From assembly GCA_031553035.1 (NCBI GenBank), contig JAVBLY010000010.1, positions 1-61,576 on the forward strand: 61,576 nucleotides of DNA, given 5' to 3'. Positions 25,977 to 33,952 of the stretch are shown piece by piece. Below the pieces are notes generated by a model that saw only the letters and a program-made list of their open reading frames with translations, was not told where the DNA came from and ran no database searches. The stretch comes from JAVBLY01 sp031553035. Lineage in GTDB: Bacteria; Bacillota; Clostridia; Peptostreptococcales; Anaerovoracaceae. Position 1 is the first letter of the stretch. Every line of letters starts with the position of its first letter. A program made the position numbers and the translations under genes.

Positions 25977-26759
25977 TCATTTTAATGCTGTGAATCTAAG
26001 TGACAGGCAACTTAATCCTCCGTCAAGCTTTTTGTATTCAGAAGTATCAACTAGAATAACGTCGTATCCTGCATCTCTAATGGATTTTTCCACCGTCGGA
26101 TAACCTTCAGGCACTATTACTGTACCATTCATCCAGATGCAATTTGCTGCATATGCTTCATCTTCAGGTATCTCGATCTTGTTGAACTTAACAAAATCAG
26201 GTTTTGTAACAAATTCGCCTGCAACAAGCATATTGTTATTCTCAATATAGTTGACACCTGTCTTTAAATGAAGAACAAGTTCCAGCGGCACTTCTGAGCC
26301 TGTAAGACCATGTTTTTCCAGAATGCTTATGAATTGACTAATTCCTTCTTCATTGGTCCTTGCGGACTTGCCAACATAGAAGTGGTCGCCTACCATCATT
26401 ACATCTCCGCCTTCCAATGTTCCCGGCGACTGTATATACTCTATCTTGTCTTCAGGGAAAAACTTTCTGATTGTCGGAAGCATCTCCTTGGCTTCACCTC
26501 TTCTTGAGTCAGCGCCGGGATTTGAAATGATTGCGCAGTTTCTTGTCAAGACTGCAGTATCCTCAACAAAACATGAGTCCGGATAATCTTCATTTGCCTC
26601 CAGTACAGTTACTTCTACGCCCGTTTTCTTTAAGGCTTCGATATAATCATCGTGCTGCTTCTGTGCAAGCGCAAAATCAGGCTTTCCAAGCTCCGGTGCG
26701 GAGGTTATACCATCGATCATGGCTTTACAGGGTTTTCTGACAATAGCGTTTTTGAACAT
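25977..26759 (-). CDS. dimethylargininase-like (DDAH) hydrolase
   Basis: This 260-residue protein of the amidinotransferase/DDAH fold shows CFVEDTAVL (substrate Asp pair), SPGTLEGGDVMMVGDHFYVG, LVLHLKTGVNYI (catalytic His) and the C-terminal nucleophile Cys in GGLSCLSLRF. All DDAH catalytic residues are present. DDAH enzymes turn N-methylarginine or dimethylarginine into citrulline plus a methylamine; a related activity on another guanidine compound is possible. I chose ATG 26759, which has AAGGAG 8 bases upstream; the frame extends to a GTG three codons earlier. A strong promoter lies about 60 bp upstream. Confidence 0.87.
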   Translation of the reverse strand: MFKNAIVRKPCKAMIDGITSAPELGKPDFALAQKQHDDYIEALKKTGVEVTVLEANEDYPDSCFVEDTAVLTRNCAIISNPGADSRRGEAKEMLPTIRKFFPEDKIEYIQSPGTLEGGDVMMVGDHFYVGKSARTNEEGISQFISILEKHGLTGSEVPLELVLHLKTGVNYIENNNMLVAGEFVTKPDFVKFNKIEIPEDEAYAANCIWMNGTVIVPEGYPTVEKSIRDAGYDVILVDTSEYKKLDGGLSCLSLRFTALK

Positions 26760-26819
26760 ACATATCACTCCTTTTCGTTACAAATTGTACTTTGTATTAT
26801 GTATTATGATATTCATTTA

Positions 26820-26847
26820 ATTATATATGTATACCCACAATAGTCAA
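26820..26847 (-). promoter_or_regulatory. sigma-A-like promoter of the dimethylargininase-like gene
   Basis: On the minus strand TTGACT (26842-26847) and a perfect TATAAT (26820-26825) are 16 bp apart. The leader to the ATG is about 60 bases and contains short ATAATACA direct repeats, which might bind a regulator. No ArgR box could be assigned with confidence. Confidence 0.7.
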
Positions 26848-26894
26848 GAAAATAACAATTAATATTGTATCAAGATTTCTGGTACTGGGGAAAC

Positions 26895-28112
26895 TTACTT
26901 TCTCAGCATCATATTCTTTTTCACGGGGAATTCTGTTTTCACATATACGATCTGCTGCGCATGAGGTGCGTCAGAAATTGGATTCATGTCTTTATCGTAC
27001 AGGTTTACAATGATTTGTTCCATATACACTATATCAGGACCGAAGAATTCTACCTTATCGCCTACTGAAAATTTGTTCCTCTGTTCCACTTTTGCCAAAC
27101 AGGTTGAGTCATCATATTCCCTTATTATGCCTGCGAATGTCATACCTCGTGTATACCCGCCGGACAGATAATCCTGATCTTCGCCGGTTGCTTTATGAAA
27201 AAAGAACCCTGTGGTAAATTCACGGTGGCTTGCCTTTAGAAGCTCACTCCACCAGTATTCGTCGAAAACATAGTTCTCCGGGTCTTTATAGTATTCATCT
27301 ATAGCCTTTCTGTAGGCTCTGATTATTGTGGCAACATAGTATGAACTCTTCATACGTCCTTCGATCTTTGCAGAGACAACTCCTGATTCAGCCAATGTCG
27401 GAATATGGCGTATCATGCACAGATCTTTGGAATTAAGAATATATGTGCCTCGTTCATCTTCTTCAATTGGGAAATACTCTCCGGGTCTAAGCTCCTCAAC
27501 CAAATTGTAGTTCCATCTGCAGGGCTGTGCGCATTCTCCCCTGTTCCCGTCACGATCAGCAAGAAAATTGCTGAGGAGACATCTTCCTGAATAGGAAATG
27601 CACATTGCACCGTGGACAAAGGATTCCAGCTCCATGTCCTCCGGTATATTATTATTAAGAGTATTTATTTCTTCGAAAGTCAATTCTCTTGCCAGGATCA
27701 AACGATGTATCCCTTGTTTGTACCAAAAATTTGCAGAGCCGAAACTGGTCACATTGGCCTGAGTACTCAGATGAAGTTCCGGTTCCGGAATAATGGATTT
27801 GATTATGTCTATGACAGCAGGATCTGATATTATGAATGCATCAATTCCGGCATCCTTGACATCATTTATAAATTGTATGAGCCCGTCTATATCTTCATTA
27901 TGAGCATAAATGTTCACGGTAAGATAAGCTTTTTTCCCATGATCATGGCAGTATTTCACTGCTTCGAAGATTTCTTCTGTGCTGAGATTTCCTGCAGCTG
28001 CTCGAAGAGAGCCTATTTCGCCGCCAAAATAGACTGCATCGGCACCGTAATCCACTGCAGTTTTTAATTTTTCAATATCTCCCGCAGGAGCAAGTAATTC
28101 AATCTTTTTCAT
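26895..28112 (-). CDS. U32 family peptidase / tRNA uridine hydroxylase (TrhP-like)
   Basis: This 405-residue protein begins MKKIELLAPAGDIEKL and has the U32 signature ESFVHGAMCISYSGRCLLSN with its Cys cluster (GECAQPCRWNY). Related proteins (TrhP, YrrN/YrrO) are required for 5-hydroxyuridine at wobble U34. The nearby trmR gene methylates that base, so a joint role in making 5-methoxyuridine is likely. The chosen ATG at 28112 overlaps the upstream stop as TGATG; the frame itself extends further only to a TTG. In Bacillus two U32 genes occur in the cluster, whereas here there is one. The gene ends the 21-kb housekeeping block. Confidence 0.88.
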   Translation of the reverse strand: MKKIELLAPAGDIEKLKTAVDYGADAVYFGGEIGSLRAAAGNLSTEEIFEAVKYCHDHGKKAYLTVNIYAHNEDIDGLIQFINDVKDAGIDAFIISDPAVIDIIKSIIPEPELHLSTQANVTSFGSANFWYKQGIHRLILARELTFEEINTLNNNIPEDMELESFVHGAMCISYSGRCLLSNFLADRDGNRGECAQPCRWNYNLVEELRPGEYFPIEEDERGTYILNSKDLCMIRHIPTLAESGVVSAKIEGRMKSSYYVATIIRAYRKAIDEYYKDPENYVFDEYWWSELLKASHREFTTGFFFHKATGEDQDYLSGGYTRGMTFAGIIREYDDSTCLAKVEQRNKFSVGDKVEFFGPDIVYMEQIIVNLYDKDMNPISDAPHAQQIVYVKTEFPVKKNMMLRK

Positions 28113-28726
28113 CAAAAATATTTGTTGTAGGCTCCCCCCGGGCAATATCTTTTCATGTCTGACTTTGTAGGACTTGAACCGTAATTCTCCACAAAAGATG
28201 CGATGAAGTAATCAGATGAATCATACCAGTTGGTTCCCAGTTTTGTCACCTTATTGCCGTATATACCCCATCCCCACGCATTAAAAGAACCTTTGGGCAC
28301 ATGATTTCCATAGCCGCTCTCTGTTGTTGAGATTCTGTCAAACCATTTTTTCGACATATTATGCTTCTCACATAGTTTGTCTATATAGCCGTTATCTTCA
28401 AGCTCACTTAAAGACATGGCTCTTATTTTCTTCCACTTTTCCCTTTTACGCTTTTCTGCCAAAGCTTTTTCCTTAGCTCTTTTCAGCTCTTCAGCATCTT
28501 CATAGCGCTTTAGTTTGAAACGAATGTTGTCAACTCCGTTGTAAACTGTCTGTTTGACATAATTTGCTTCTACTGCGTCTATTTTTCCTTTGTATTTTTC
28601 GGTTGCTTCCACACGGTCCATACTGTAATAGCAAGTGTACAGAACAGAAATGATGAAGATTGTAAGCATAACTACAGCTGAAATTTTTAATGATTCTTTT
28701 ACGATATTTGATAAAATCGAAATAAT
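28112..28726 (-). CDS. lysozyme-like/lytic transglycosylase-type protein; start codon uncertain
   Basis: This secreted or membrane-anchored protein has a Lys/Glu-rich helical middle (residues about 70-105 of the long form) and a lysozyme-fold C-terminus: WFDRISTTESGYGNHVPKG (putative catalytic Glu) then SFNAWGWGIYG and YDSSDYFIASFVENYG. The first ATG (28669; 185 residues) falls inside the hydrophobic N-terminal segment and has no ribosome site. An AGAGGTG site lies further up (28729-28735), followed by in-frame ATT codons at 28726 and 28723 and no ATG, GTG or TTG before 28669. Translation from ATT would give a complete signal segment, so I extend the gene to 28726. The role is probably peptidoglycan cleavage near MltG. 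Confidence 0.7.
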   Translation of the reverse strand: MISILSNIVKESLKISAVVMLTIFIISVLYTCYYSMDRVEATEKYKGKIDAVEANYVKQTVYNGVDNIRFKLKRYEDAEELKRAKEKALAEKRKREKWKKIRAMSLSELEDNGYIDKLCEKHNMSKKWFDRISTTESGYGNHVPKGSFNAWGWGIYGNKVTKLGTNWYDSSDYFIASFVENYGSSPTKSDMKRYCPGGAYNKYF

Positions 28727-28745
28727 ATCACCTCTTAATTTTATT

Positions 28746-29414
28746 TTACACCACGCTAAGTGTCAATCCATCACCTATATTTAAAAGTGAGGTATTTGAC
28801 ACTCTTTTGTTTTCTTTTAAGAATTCGACGAATTCACGCATCTTCTTGGTGCTGGTTTTATCTCTTCGTTTTTCGATAAAATCATCAGATGCACTTCTTC
28901 CATCTAATAAAACGTTGTCACATATAATGACGCCCCCCGGCCGTATAATCTCCACTGAACTTTCAAAAAACTTTTGATATCTGCTTTTTGCGCAGTCGAT
29001 AAATACCAAATCAAACAGTGCTTCTTTCCGGTATTCCTTCATTTCGGCAATTACTCTCTCAAGTGATAAAGATGCATCTCCCTCGATTAAAGTTACTCTG
29101 TCAGCAACACCGTGTTTTTTAAAATTTTCTTTCGCCGCTTCGATCCTGCTTTCTATCATCTCCAAAGTTGTGACCTTCGCATTTTCACATGTCTTTGCAA
29201 ATACTGCAGCCGAATATCCTGCGCCGGTGCCGATTTCAAGTATTCGATCAGGCTTAAGAACCGTAAGAAGATTGATAAGAAAACTTTCTGTGTCTCGTTT
29301 AATAAGTGGGATATGCTTTTTTTCACAATTAGTTCGAAACTCCTCCATTTCTCCGGAAGAGCCTTCATAATAACTGCCTATATAGTTTGATACTTGTGGA
29401 TTTAATACTTCCAT
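28746..29414 (-). CDS. trmR: tRNA 5-hydroxyuridine methyltransferase
   Basis: This 222-residue class I SAM methyltransferase of the caffeoyl-CoA O-methyltransferase family has motif I ILEIGTGAGYSAAVFA, the acidic end of beta-2 (TLEMIESRIEAA), FIDCAKSRYQKFF (metal/substrate Asp) and GGVIICDNVLLDG. Its position beside mltG and a U32 gene matches Bacillus yrrM (trmR), which methylates 5-hydroxyuridine-34 to 5-methoxyuridine. The C-terminal TSLLNIGDGLTLSV is also conserved. It lies 17 bp after mltG. Confidence 0.9.
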   Translation of the reverse strand: MEVLNPQVSNYIGSYYEGSSGEMEEFRTNCEKKHIPLIKRDTESFLINLLTVLKPDRILEIGTGAGYSAAVFAKTCENAKVTTLEMIESRIEAAKENFKKHGVADRVTLIEGDASLSLERVIAEMKEYRKEALFDLVFIDCAKSRYQKFFESSVEIIRPGGVIICDNVLLDGRSASDDFIEKRRDKTSTKKMREFVEFLKENKRVSNTSLLNIGDGLTLSVV

Positions 29415-29431
29415 AATACTAAAAAAATGTT

Positions 29432-30487
29432 TTACTGATTGTTTACAGCGTCCTTGTATGCCGCCTTGTTTTTTTCAAATTCGGCAGCAGTTTCCGAAAA
29501 ATTATGACTTCCGTCAAGTTCGGGCTTCATGACATAATATATATATTTCGTATCTTCCGGATGCAGTGCCGCTTCGATACACTCTATCCTGGGGGAACAG
29601 ATCGGTCCCGGCGGCAGTCCGGCATTAAGATACGTATTGTACGGAGATTCGATTGCAAGATCACTGTAAAGAAGGTGCTCTTTAGGCTCATCAAGAATAT
29701 ACTGGATCGAAGCATCTATCTGGAGTTTCATACCGATATCAAGCCTGTTGTAAACTACACTGGCGACTTTTGCCCTCTCGTCAGCAACTTTTGTCTCACG
29801 TTCTATGAGAGAAGCGATGGTCACGATCTCTCTCATATCCATGCCTAATTCAGAAGCTCTGTCATAATCTTCATCGGTCACAAGAGCATTGAATTGTGAA
29901 AGCATCCTGTCGATGATATCATGAGCCGTGGCATTCTTGTATACTTCGTATGTATCAGGATAGAGATATCCTTCAAGTCTGGTTGGTCCGGACGGGGAAT
30001 CACTTAAGAATCTATAGTCAAAGTCCCCGTTCTCTACCTCGTCCATAAATTCCTCTTCTGTTACAAGACCCTTCTTCACAATTACATCCATGGTCTGTTC
30101 CGTGGTATAACCTTCAGGAATAGTAAACCTTGCTACATCCGACTTTCCGGACACGATTATATCCATGATCTCAGTCATGGATTGAGAAGGTGAAAGTGAA
30201 TAGACTCCCGGCTGATACTTGCCGTCATTACCGGCCATTTTGGACTTGATCTTGAAAATAAAAGTACTTCCAATGACGCCTTTTTCTTCAAGTGCATCTC
30301 CTATTGATTCAGTTGTTGCACCTTCTTCCACAACGACCGAAACCTTGTTATTGTTACTCTTGTCAACAGGACCGCCTGCTGAATTAATTGCTACAACAGC
30401 TATAATTACAGCAATTATAACAACTGCAACAATAATCAGTATCCAAAGTTTATTATTTTTTTTCCGTTTTCTTTGATGTGTTCTCAT
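29432..30487 (-). CDS. mltG: endolytic peptidoglycan transglycosylase MltG
   Basis: This 351-residue protein has an N-terminal basic cytoplasmic stretch (HQRKRKKNNK), one membrane span (LWILIIVAVVIIAVIIAVVA) and an extracytoplasmic YceG/MltG domain. The catalytic Glu is in IVTIASLIERETKVADERAKVASVVYNR (split here for length), followed by LQIDASIQYILDE and SPYNTYLNAGLPPGPI. MltG cuts nascent glycan strands and sets their length. Its ATG directly follows the efp stop. The order efp-mltG-trmR is conserved in part across Firmicutes. Confidence 0.95.
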   Translation of the reverse strand: MRTHQRKRKKNNKLWILIIVAVVIIAVIIAVVAINSAGGPVDKSNNNKVSVVVEEGATTESIGDALEEKGVIGSTFIFKIKSKMAGNDGKYQPGVYSLSPSQSMTEIMDIIVSGKSDVARFTIPEGYTTEQTMDVIVKKGLVTEEEFMDEVENGDFDYRFLSDSPSGPTRLEGYLYPDTYEVYKNATAHDIIDRMLSQFNALVTDEDYDRASELGMDMREIVTIASLIERETKVADERAKVASVVYNRLDIGMKLQIDASIQYILDEPKEHLLYSDLAIESPYNTYLNAGLPPGPICSPRIECIEAALHPEDTKYIYYVMKPELDGSHNFSETAAEFEKNKAAYKDAVNNQ

Positions 30488-31054
30488 TTATTTTGATCTG
30501 CTTAGATACTCGCCTGTTCGCGTATCGATCTGGATCAATTCCCCTTCTTCTATGAATATTGGAACCTGAACGACCGCGCCTGTTTCAACAGTTGCCGCCT
30601 TTGTAACATTTGTTGCCGTATCCCCTTTGATTCCCGGTTCCGTTTCAACGACTTTCAAGTCTACGAAATTGGGAGCCTCCACTGAAAATGCTTTTCCGTT
30701 GTAAAACTTTATGGTGGCTTCGTTTTCTTCCTTAAGGAATTCGATGGCACCTTCCACTTGATCCTGTGTCAGCTGTATCTGATCATAGGTTTCTGTGTCC
30801 ATAAAGTGGTAAAACTCTCCGTCCGTATAAAGATACTGCATCTTTTTTGTTTCTATATGCGCCTTGGGAAATTTATCATTTGGGTTGAAAGCTTCTTCCC
30901 TTGTAGCTCCGGTCAGGATGTTCCTGTATTTCGTCCTGACGAAAGCCTGTCCTTTTCCCGGTTTGACATGTTGAAATTCCAGTACTATATGAGGTTCGCC
31001 GTTTAATTCGAACGTGATTCCTTTTCTGAAGTCCCCTGAATATATCATTTCCAT
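30488..31054 (-). CDS. efp: translation elongation factor P
   Basis: This 188-residue protein has the three beta-barrel EF-P domains. The tip loop KPGKGQAFVR carries the conserved Lys that can be modified. The C-terminus FIEEGELIQIDTRTGEYLSR is the typical EF-P signature. EF-P rescues ribosomes stalled at polyproline motifs. The start has AGGAG upstream. It follows map by 23 bp and is followed immediately by mltG. Confidence 0.97.
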   Translation of the reverse strand: MEMIYSGDFRKGITFELNGEPHIVLEFQHVKPGKGQAFVRTKYRNILTGATREEAFNPNDKFPKAHIETKKMQYLYTDGEFYHFMDTETYDQIQLTQDQVEGAIEFLKEENEATIKFYNGKAFSVEAPNFVDLKVVETEPGIKGDTATNVTKAATVETGAVVQVPIFIEEGELIQIDTRTGEYLSRSK

Positions 31055-31077
31055 CCTGTCTCTTCTCCTCTGTATTA

Positions 31078-31788
31078 TTAGATGATAATTAATTCTTTTG
31101 ACGAATGAACTAAATTGATTATACCAAAATCGGTCACTATTGCCAAGTCTTCAATACGTACGCCGTATTTTTCCGGTATATATATGCCCGGTTCAATAGT
31201 GACAGCTTCGCCTGCTTTCAGCACTTCTTCGCTCTTCTTATTCAGCGTGGGAGGTTCATGTACCTCTTTTCCCACGCCGTGTCCTGTCCCATGGACGAAA
31301 TACTCACCATACCCGGCATTTTCTATTATATCCCTGCAGGTTCTATCTACATCAAAGCATCTGACACCGGCTTTTACTTTCTCAAGCCCTGCAATCTGGG
31401 CATCAAGAACGGTATTATAAACCTTGGTCTGTTCCTTGTTGACTCTGCCGATAGCCACTGTTCTGGTCATATCGCCGCATATTCCTCCAACTACGGTCCC
31501 AAAGTCCATGGTCAGAAAATCACCGTCTTCCAACTTTTTGTCTGTAGGCTCACCGTGAGGCTGATTGGAATTTATTCCGGATACGCAAATTGTGGGAAAA
31601 GCGAGACCTTCACCGCCGTGAGTCAAAAGATATTCATCAATTTTTTTGGCAAGGTAAATTTCTGTCACTCCCGGCTGTATCACACTCAGGATATAGTCGA
31701 AACACATGTCGCCTATCATGGCTGCCTTAGCCAGTAAAGACAGTTCCTTCGGAGTTCTGATAGTATTATGTTCCGAATTATTCGTCAT
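31078..31788 (-). CDS. map: methionine aminopeptidase, type I
   Basis: This 236-residue M24 metallopeptidase has the metal ligands in NQPHGEPTDKKLEDGDFLTMDFG, split as HGEP and DFLTMDFG, then GDMTRTVAIG, GTGHGVGKEVHEPP, TIEPGIYIPE and GVRIEDLAIVT. It removes the initiator Met from new proteins. I chose ATG 31788, which overlaps the ylbF end by 11 bp; an in-frame ATG at 31824 would add 12 residues inside ylbF. Neither has a strong ribosome site, so coupling is likely. Confidence 0.95.
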   Translation of the reverse strand: MTNNSEHNTIRTPKELSLLAKAAMIGDMCFDYILSVIQPGVTEIYLAKKIDEYLLTHGGEGLAFPTICVSGINSNQPHGEPTDKKLEDGDFLTMDFGTVVGGICGDMTRTVAIGRVNKEQTKVYNTVLDAQIAGLEKVKAGVRCFDVDRTCRDIIENAGYGEYFVHGTGHGVGKEVHEPPTLNKKSEEVLKAGEAVTIEPGIYIPEKYGVRIEDLAIVTDFGIINLVHSSKELIII

Positions 31789-32113
31789 TTGTCTTGACCG
31801 CGTCGGCGATGATCGTATAAACATCGTTGACCATCAGGGAAAACTGGACTTCCGCCTGTACATACTGTGCTGCCAGGGGATCCTTCATCAGTATCCCGTA
31901 TAGATTCTGGACCTGCTGCATCATATCAGGGCCAAGCTCCTGACCGGACATCTGCATCTTCTGAAGCTCGAACTGCTTTTCCTGAAAGTCGTTGACCATT
32001 TCCGTCAGTTCGGGATTTGTCCCAACTTCATCTTTCATACGCATGTACTCTTTGTACTGATCCGATTCCTTTATGGCCTTCGCCAGTTCATGTGCAATAT
32101 CATGTGGATTCAT
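31778..32113 (-). CDS. ylbF: YlbF/YmcA family RNA-decay regulator
   Basis: This 111-residue all-helical protein shows HELAKAIKESDQYKEYMRMKDEV and a C-terminal PLAAQYVQAEVQFSLMVNDVY, both typical of the YlbF family. In Bacillus YlbF, YmcA and YaaT form the Y-complex that tunes RNase Y cleavage. Its place directly after the RNase J gene (1-bp gap) and before map suggests a role linked to RNA turnover. The Met-rich centre (QKMQMSGQELGPDMMQQV) is unusual but within family range. Confidence 0.88.
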   Translation of the reverse strand: MNPHDIAHELAKAIKESDQYKEYMRMKDEVGTNPELTEMVNDFQEKQFELQKMQMSGQELGPDMMQQVQNLYGILMKDPLAAQYVQAEVQFSLMVNDVYTIIADAVKTNDE

Positions 32114-32114
32114 T

Positions 32115-33932
32115 TTATACCTCCAAAAAATATGGTAAAATCACAGGATTTCTTTGTGTCCTGTCGTAGATATACCTTCTAAGATCTTTGATTATAGCGC
32201 CTTTAAGACTTTTCATATCATAAATTTTGTTGTTCTTGCATTTTTTAAGCGTCTCGGAAACAACTCCTCTTGCATCCTCAAGAAGCTGTGCATTGTCTGC
32301 CACATATACGAATCCTCTTGAGAAAATATCCGGTCCAGATACGTACTCTCCCGAGCTTTTATCGATTCCCATAGCGACTACGACCAGACCGGATTCACTC
32401 AGCAGCCTTCTGTCGTTTAAGACTACATCGCCCACGTCACCAACGCCCAGTCCATCAACAAATACAGGATCCGCATCCACAATCTCCTTGGAAATGGATA
32501 CCTTGTTGTGAGTCACATCAAGGATCTGACCGTTTTCCAGTATGAAAATATTTTTCTTTTTTATTCCCAGGCTCTCGGCAATAGCAGCATTCTGATGAAG
32601 ATGTCTGTATTCACCATGGACCGGCATATAGTATTTGGGTTTTATCAAAGAAATCATTATTTTGATTTCCTCTTCGCAGGCATGCCCCGAAACATGTATA
32701 TCCGCAATATCCGAATAGATTACATCTGCACCCAGTTCAAACAATTTGTTCACTATATTTGCTACTGTCTTTTCATTTCCGGGTATGGGGCTGGACGACA
32801 GGATGACCCTGTCTCCGTCTTTTATTTTGATAGCCTTATGATTCCCCGATGCCATACGTGACAGCGCTGACATAGGCTCGCCCTGACTGCCCGTTGTTAT
32901 TATGGTCAGCTTCTTGTCAGGAATATTTTTGGCTTCGTTGATGTCTATAAGCATTTTGTCGGGGATCTTTATATAGTCAAGCTGCTTAGCAAGTTCAAGT
33001 ACATTAAGCATGCTTCTTCCTGAAAGTGCCACCTTTCGTCCATGCGCCACAGAGGTATTGATAATGCTCTGTATCCTGTGGACGTTTGATGCAAAAGTAC
33101 CTACGATTATTCTCCCGTCGGAGTCCTCAAAAAGCCTGTCAAGAACGCTTCCCATATTTTTTTCCGATGATGTGAAGCCCTTTCTCGTAGCATTCGTGCT
33201 GTCGCACAACATCACAAGAACACCCTTCTTACCTATTTCTGCAAGCTTTTGAAAATCTATGGGCTCGCCGTCAACAGGAGTATAGTCGATCTTAAAGTCT
33301 CCTGTATGGAAAATTGTTCCGATAGGAGTATTTATTGCATAACATAATGAATCTGCTATGGAATGTGTCATCCTGATGGCGTCCACATCAAATGGTCCGA
33401 TTTTGATACTGCTTCCGGCATGTATCGTCTTAAGATCACCGCTGAGGTTGTGCTCATCAAGCTTGTTCTTTACCAGTCCAAGCGTGAGCCTTGTGCCGTA
33501 AATAGGCATTTTCAGTCTCTTGAGAAGATATGGTATAGCACCGATATGATCCTCGTGACCGTGGGTCAGTATCATGCCCTTTATCTTACCTGAGTTCTTT
33601 GCGAGATAATCAAAATCAGGGATCACGATGTCGATTCCGTACATATCATCTTCAGGGAAAGACATGCCGCAGTCTATGATCATTATTGTGTTATTAAACT
33701 CGAAGGCAGTCATATTCTTGCCGATCTCATTGAGACCGCCGAGAGGAATGATTTTAAGAAGTCCTTTTCCGTTCTTTTTCGGAGGGTTCTTTTTATGAAT
33801 CACTTTAGTTTTGTCATCATGTTTGACAGGCCTGTTAGTATTTGGTTTCTTTTCGCTCCTGTTCAGGATCTTGTCCTTGAGCTTTCTGCTTTTGTTCTTA
33901 TTGTTCTTATTGTTGTTATTGTTGTTATCCAT
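32115..33932 (-). CDS. rnj: ribonuclease J
   Basis: This 605-residue beta-CASP metallo-beta-lactamase RNase has an N-terminal low-complexity Asn/Lys tail (MDNNNNNNKNNKNKSRK) followed by IIPLGGLNEIGKNMTAFE. The metal site LTHGHEDHIGAIPYLL and HTGDFKIDYTPVDG, the beta-CASP region TTGSQGEPMSALSRMA and the HVSGHACEEEI and PVHGEYRHL motifs are all present. It acts as a 5'-3' exonuclease and endonuclease in mRNA decay and rRNA maturation. The tail of about 50 basic residues is longer than in Bacillus RnjA. It follows leuS by 20 bp. Confidence 0.96.
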   Translation of the reverse strand: MDNNNNNNKNNKNKSRKLKDKILNRSEKKPNTNRPVKHDDKTKVIHKKNPPKKNGKGLLKIIPLGGLNEIGKNMTAFEFNNTIMIIDCGMSFPEDDMYGIDIVIPDFDYLAKNSGKIKGMILTHGHEDHIGAIPYLLKRLKMPIYGTRLTLGLVKNKLDEHNLSGDLKTIHAGSSIKIGPFDVDAIRMTHSIADSLCYAINTPIGTIFHTGDFKIDYTPVDGEPIDFQKLAEIGKKGVLVMLCDSTNATRKGFTSSEKNMGSVLDRLFEDSDGRIIVGTFASNVHRIQSIINTSVAHGRKVALSGRSMLNVLELAKQLDYIKIPDKMLIDINEAKNIPDKKLTIITTGSQGEPMSALSRMASGNHKAIKIKDGDRVILSSSPIPGNEKTVANIVNKLFELGADVIYSDIADIHVSGHACEEEIKIMISLIKPKYYMPVHGEYRHLHQNAAIAESLGIKKKNIFILENGQILDVTHNKVSISKEIVDADPVFVDGLGVGDVGDVVLNDRRLLSESGLVVVAMGIDKSSGEYVSGPDIFSRGFVYVADNAQLLEDARGVVSETLKKCKNNKIYDMKSLKGAIIKDLRRYIYDRTQRNPVILPYFLEV

Positions 33933-33952
33933 TTTTTCCTTTCATTTTTCCT

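Noticed and set aside
26760..26819. ArgR operator in the leader of the dimethylargininase-like gene
   Set aside because: A TGAAT...ATACA pair is present, but the spacing is two bases longer than the ARG box consensus, so no call is made.
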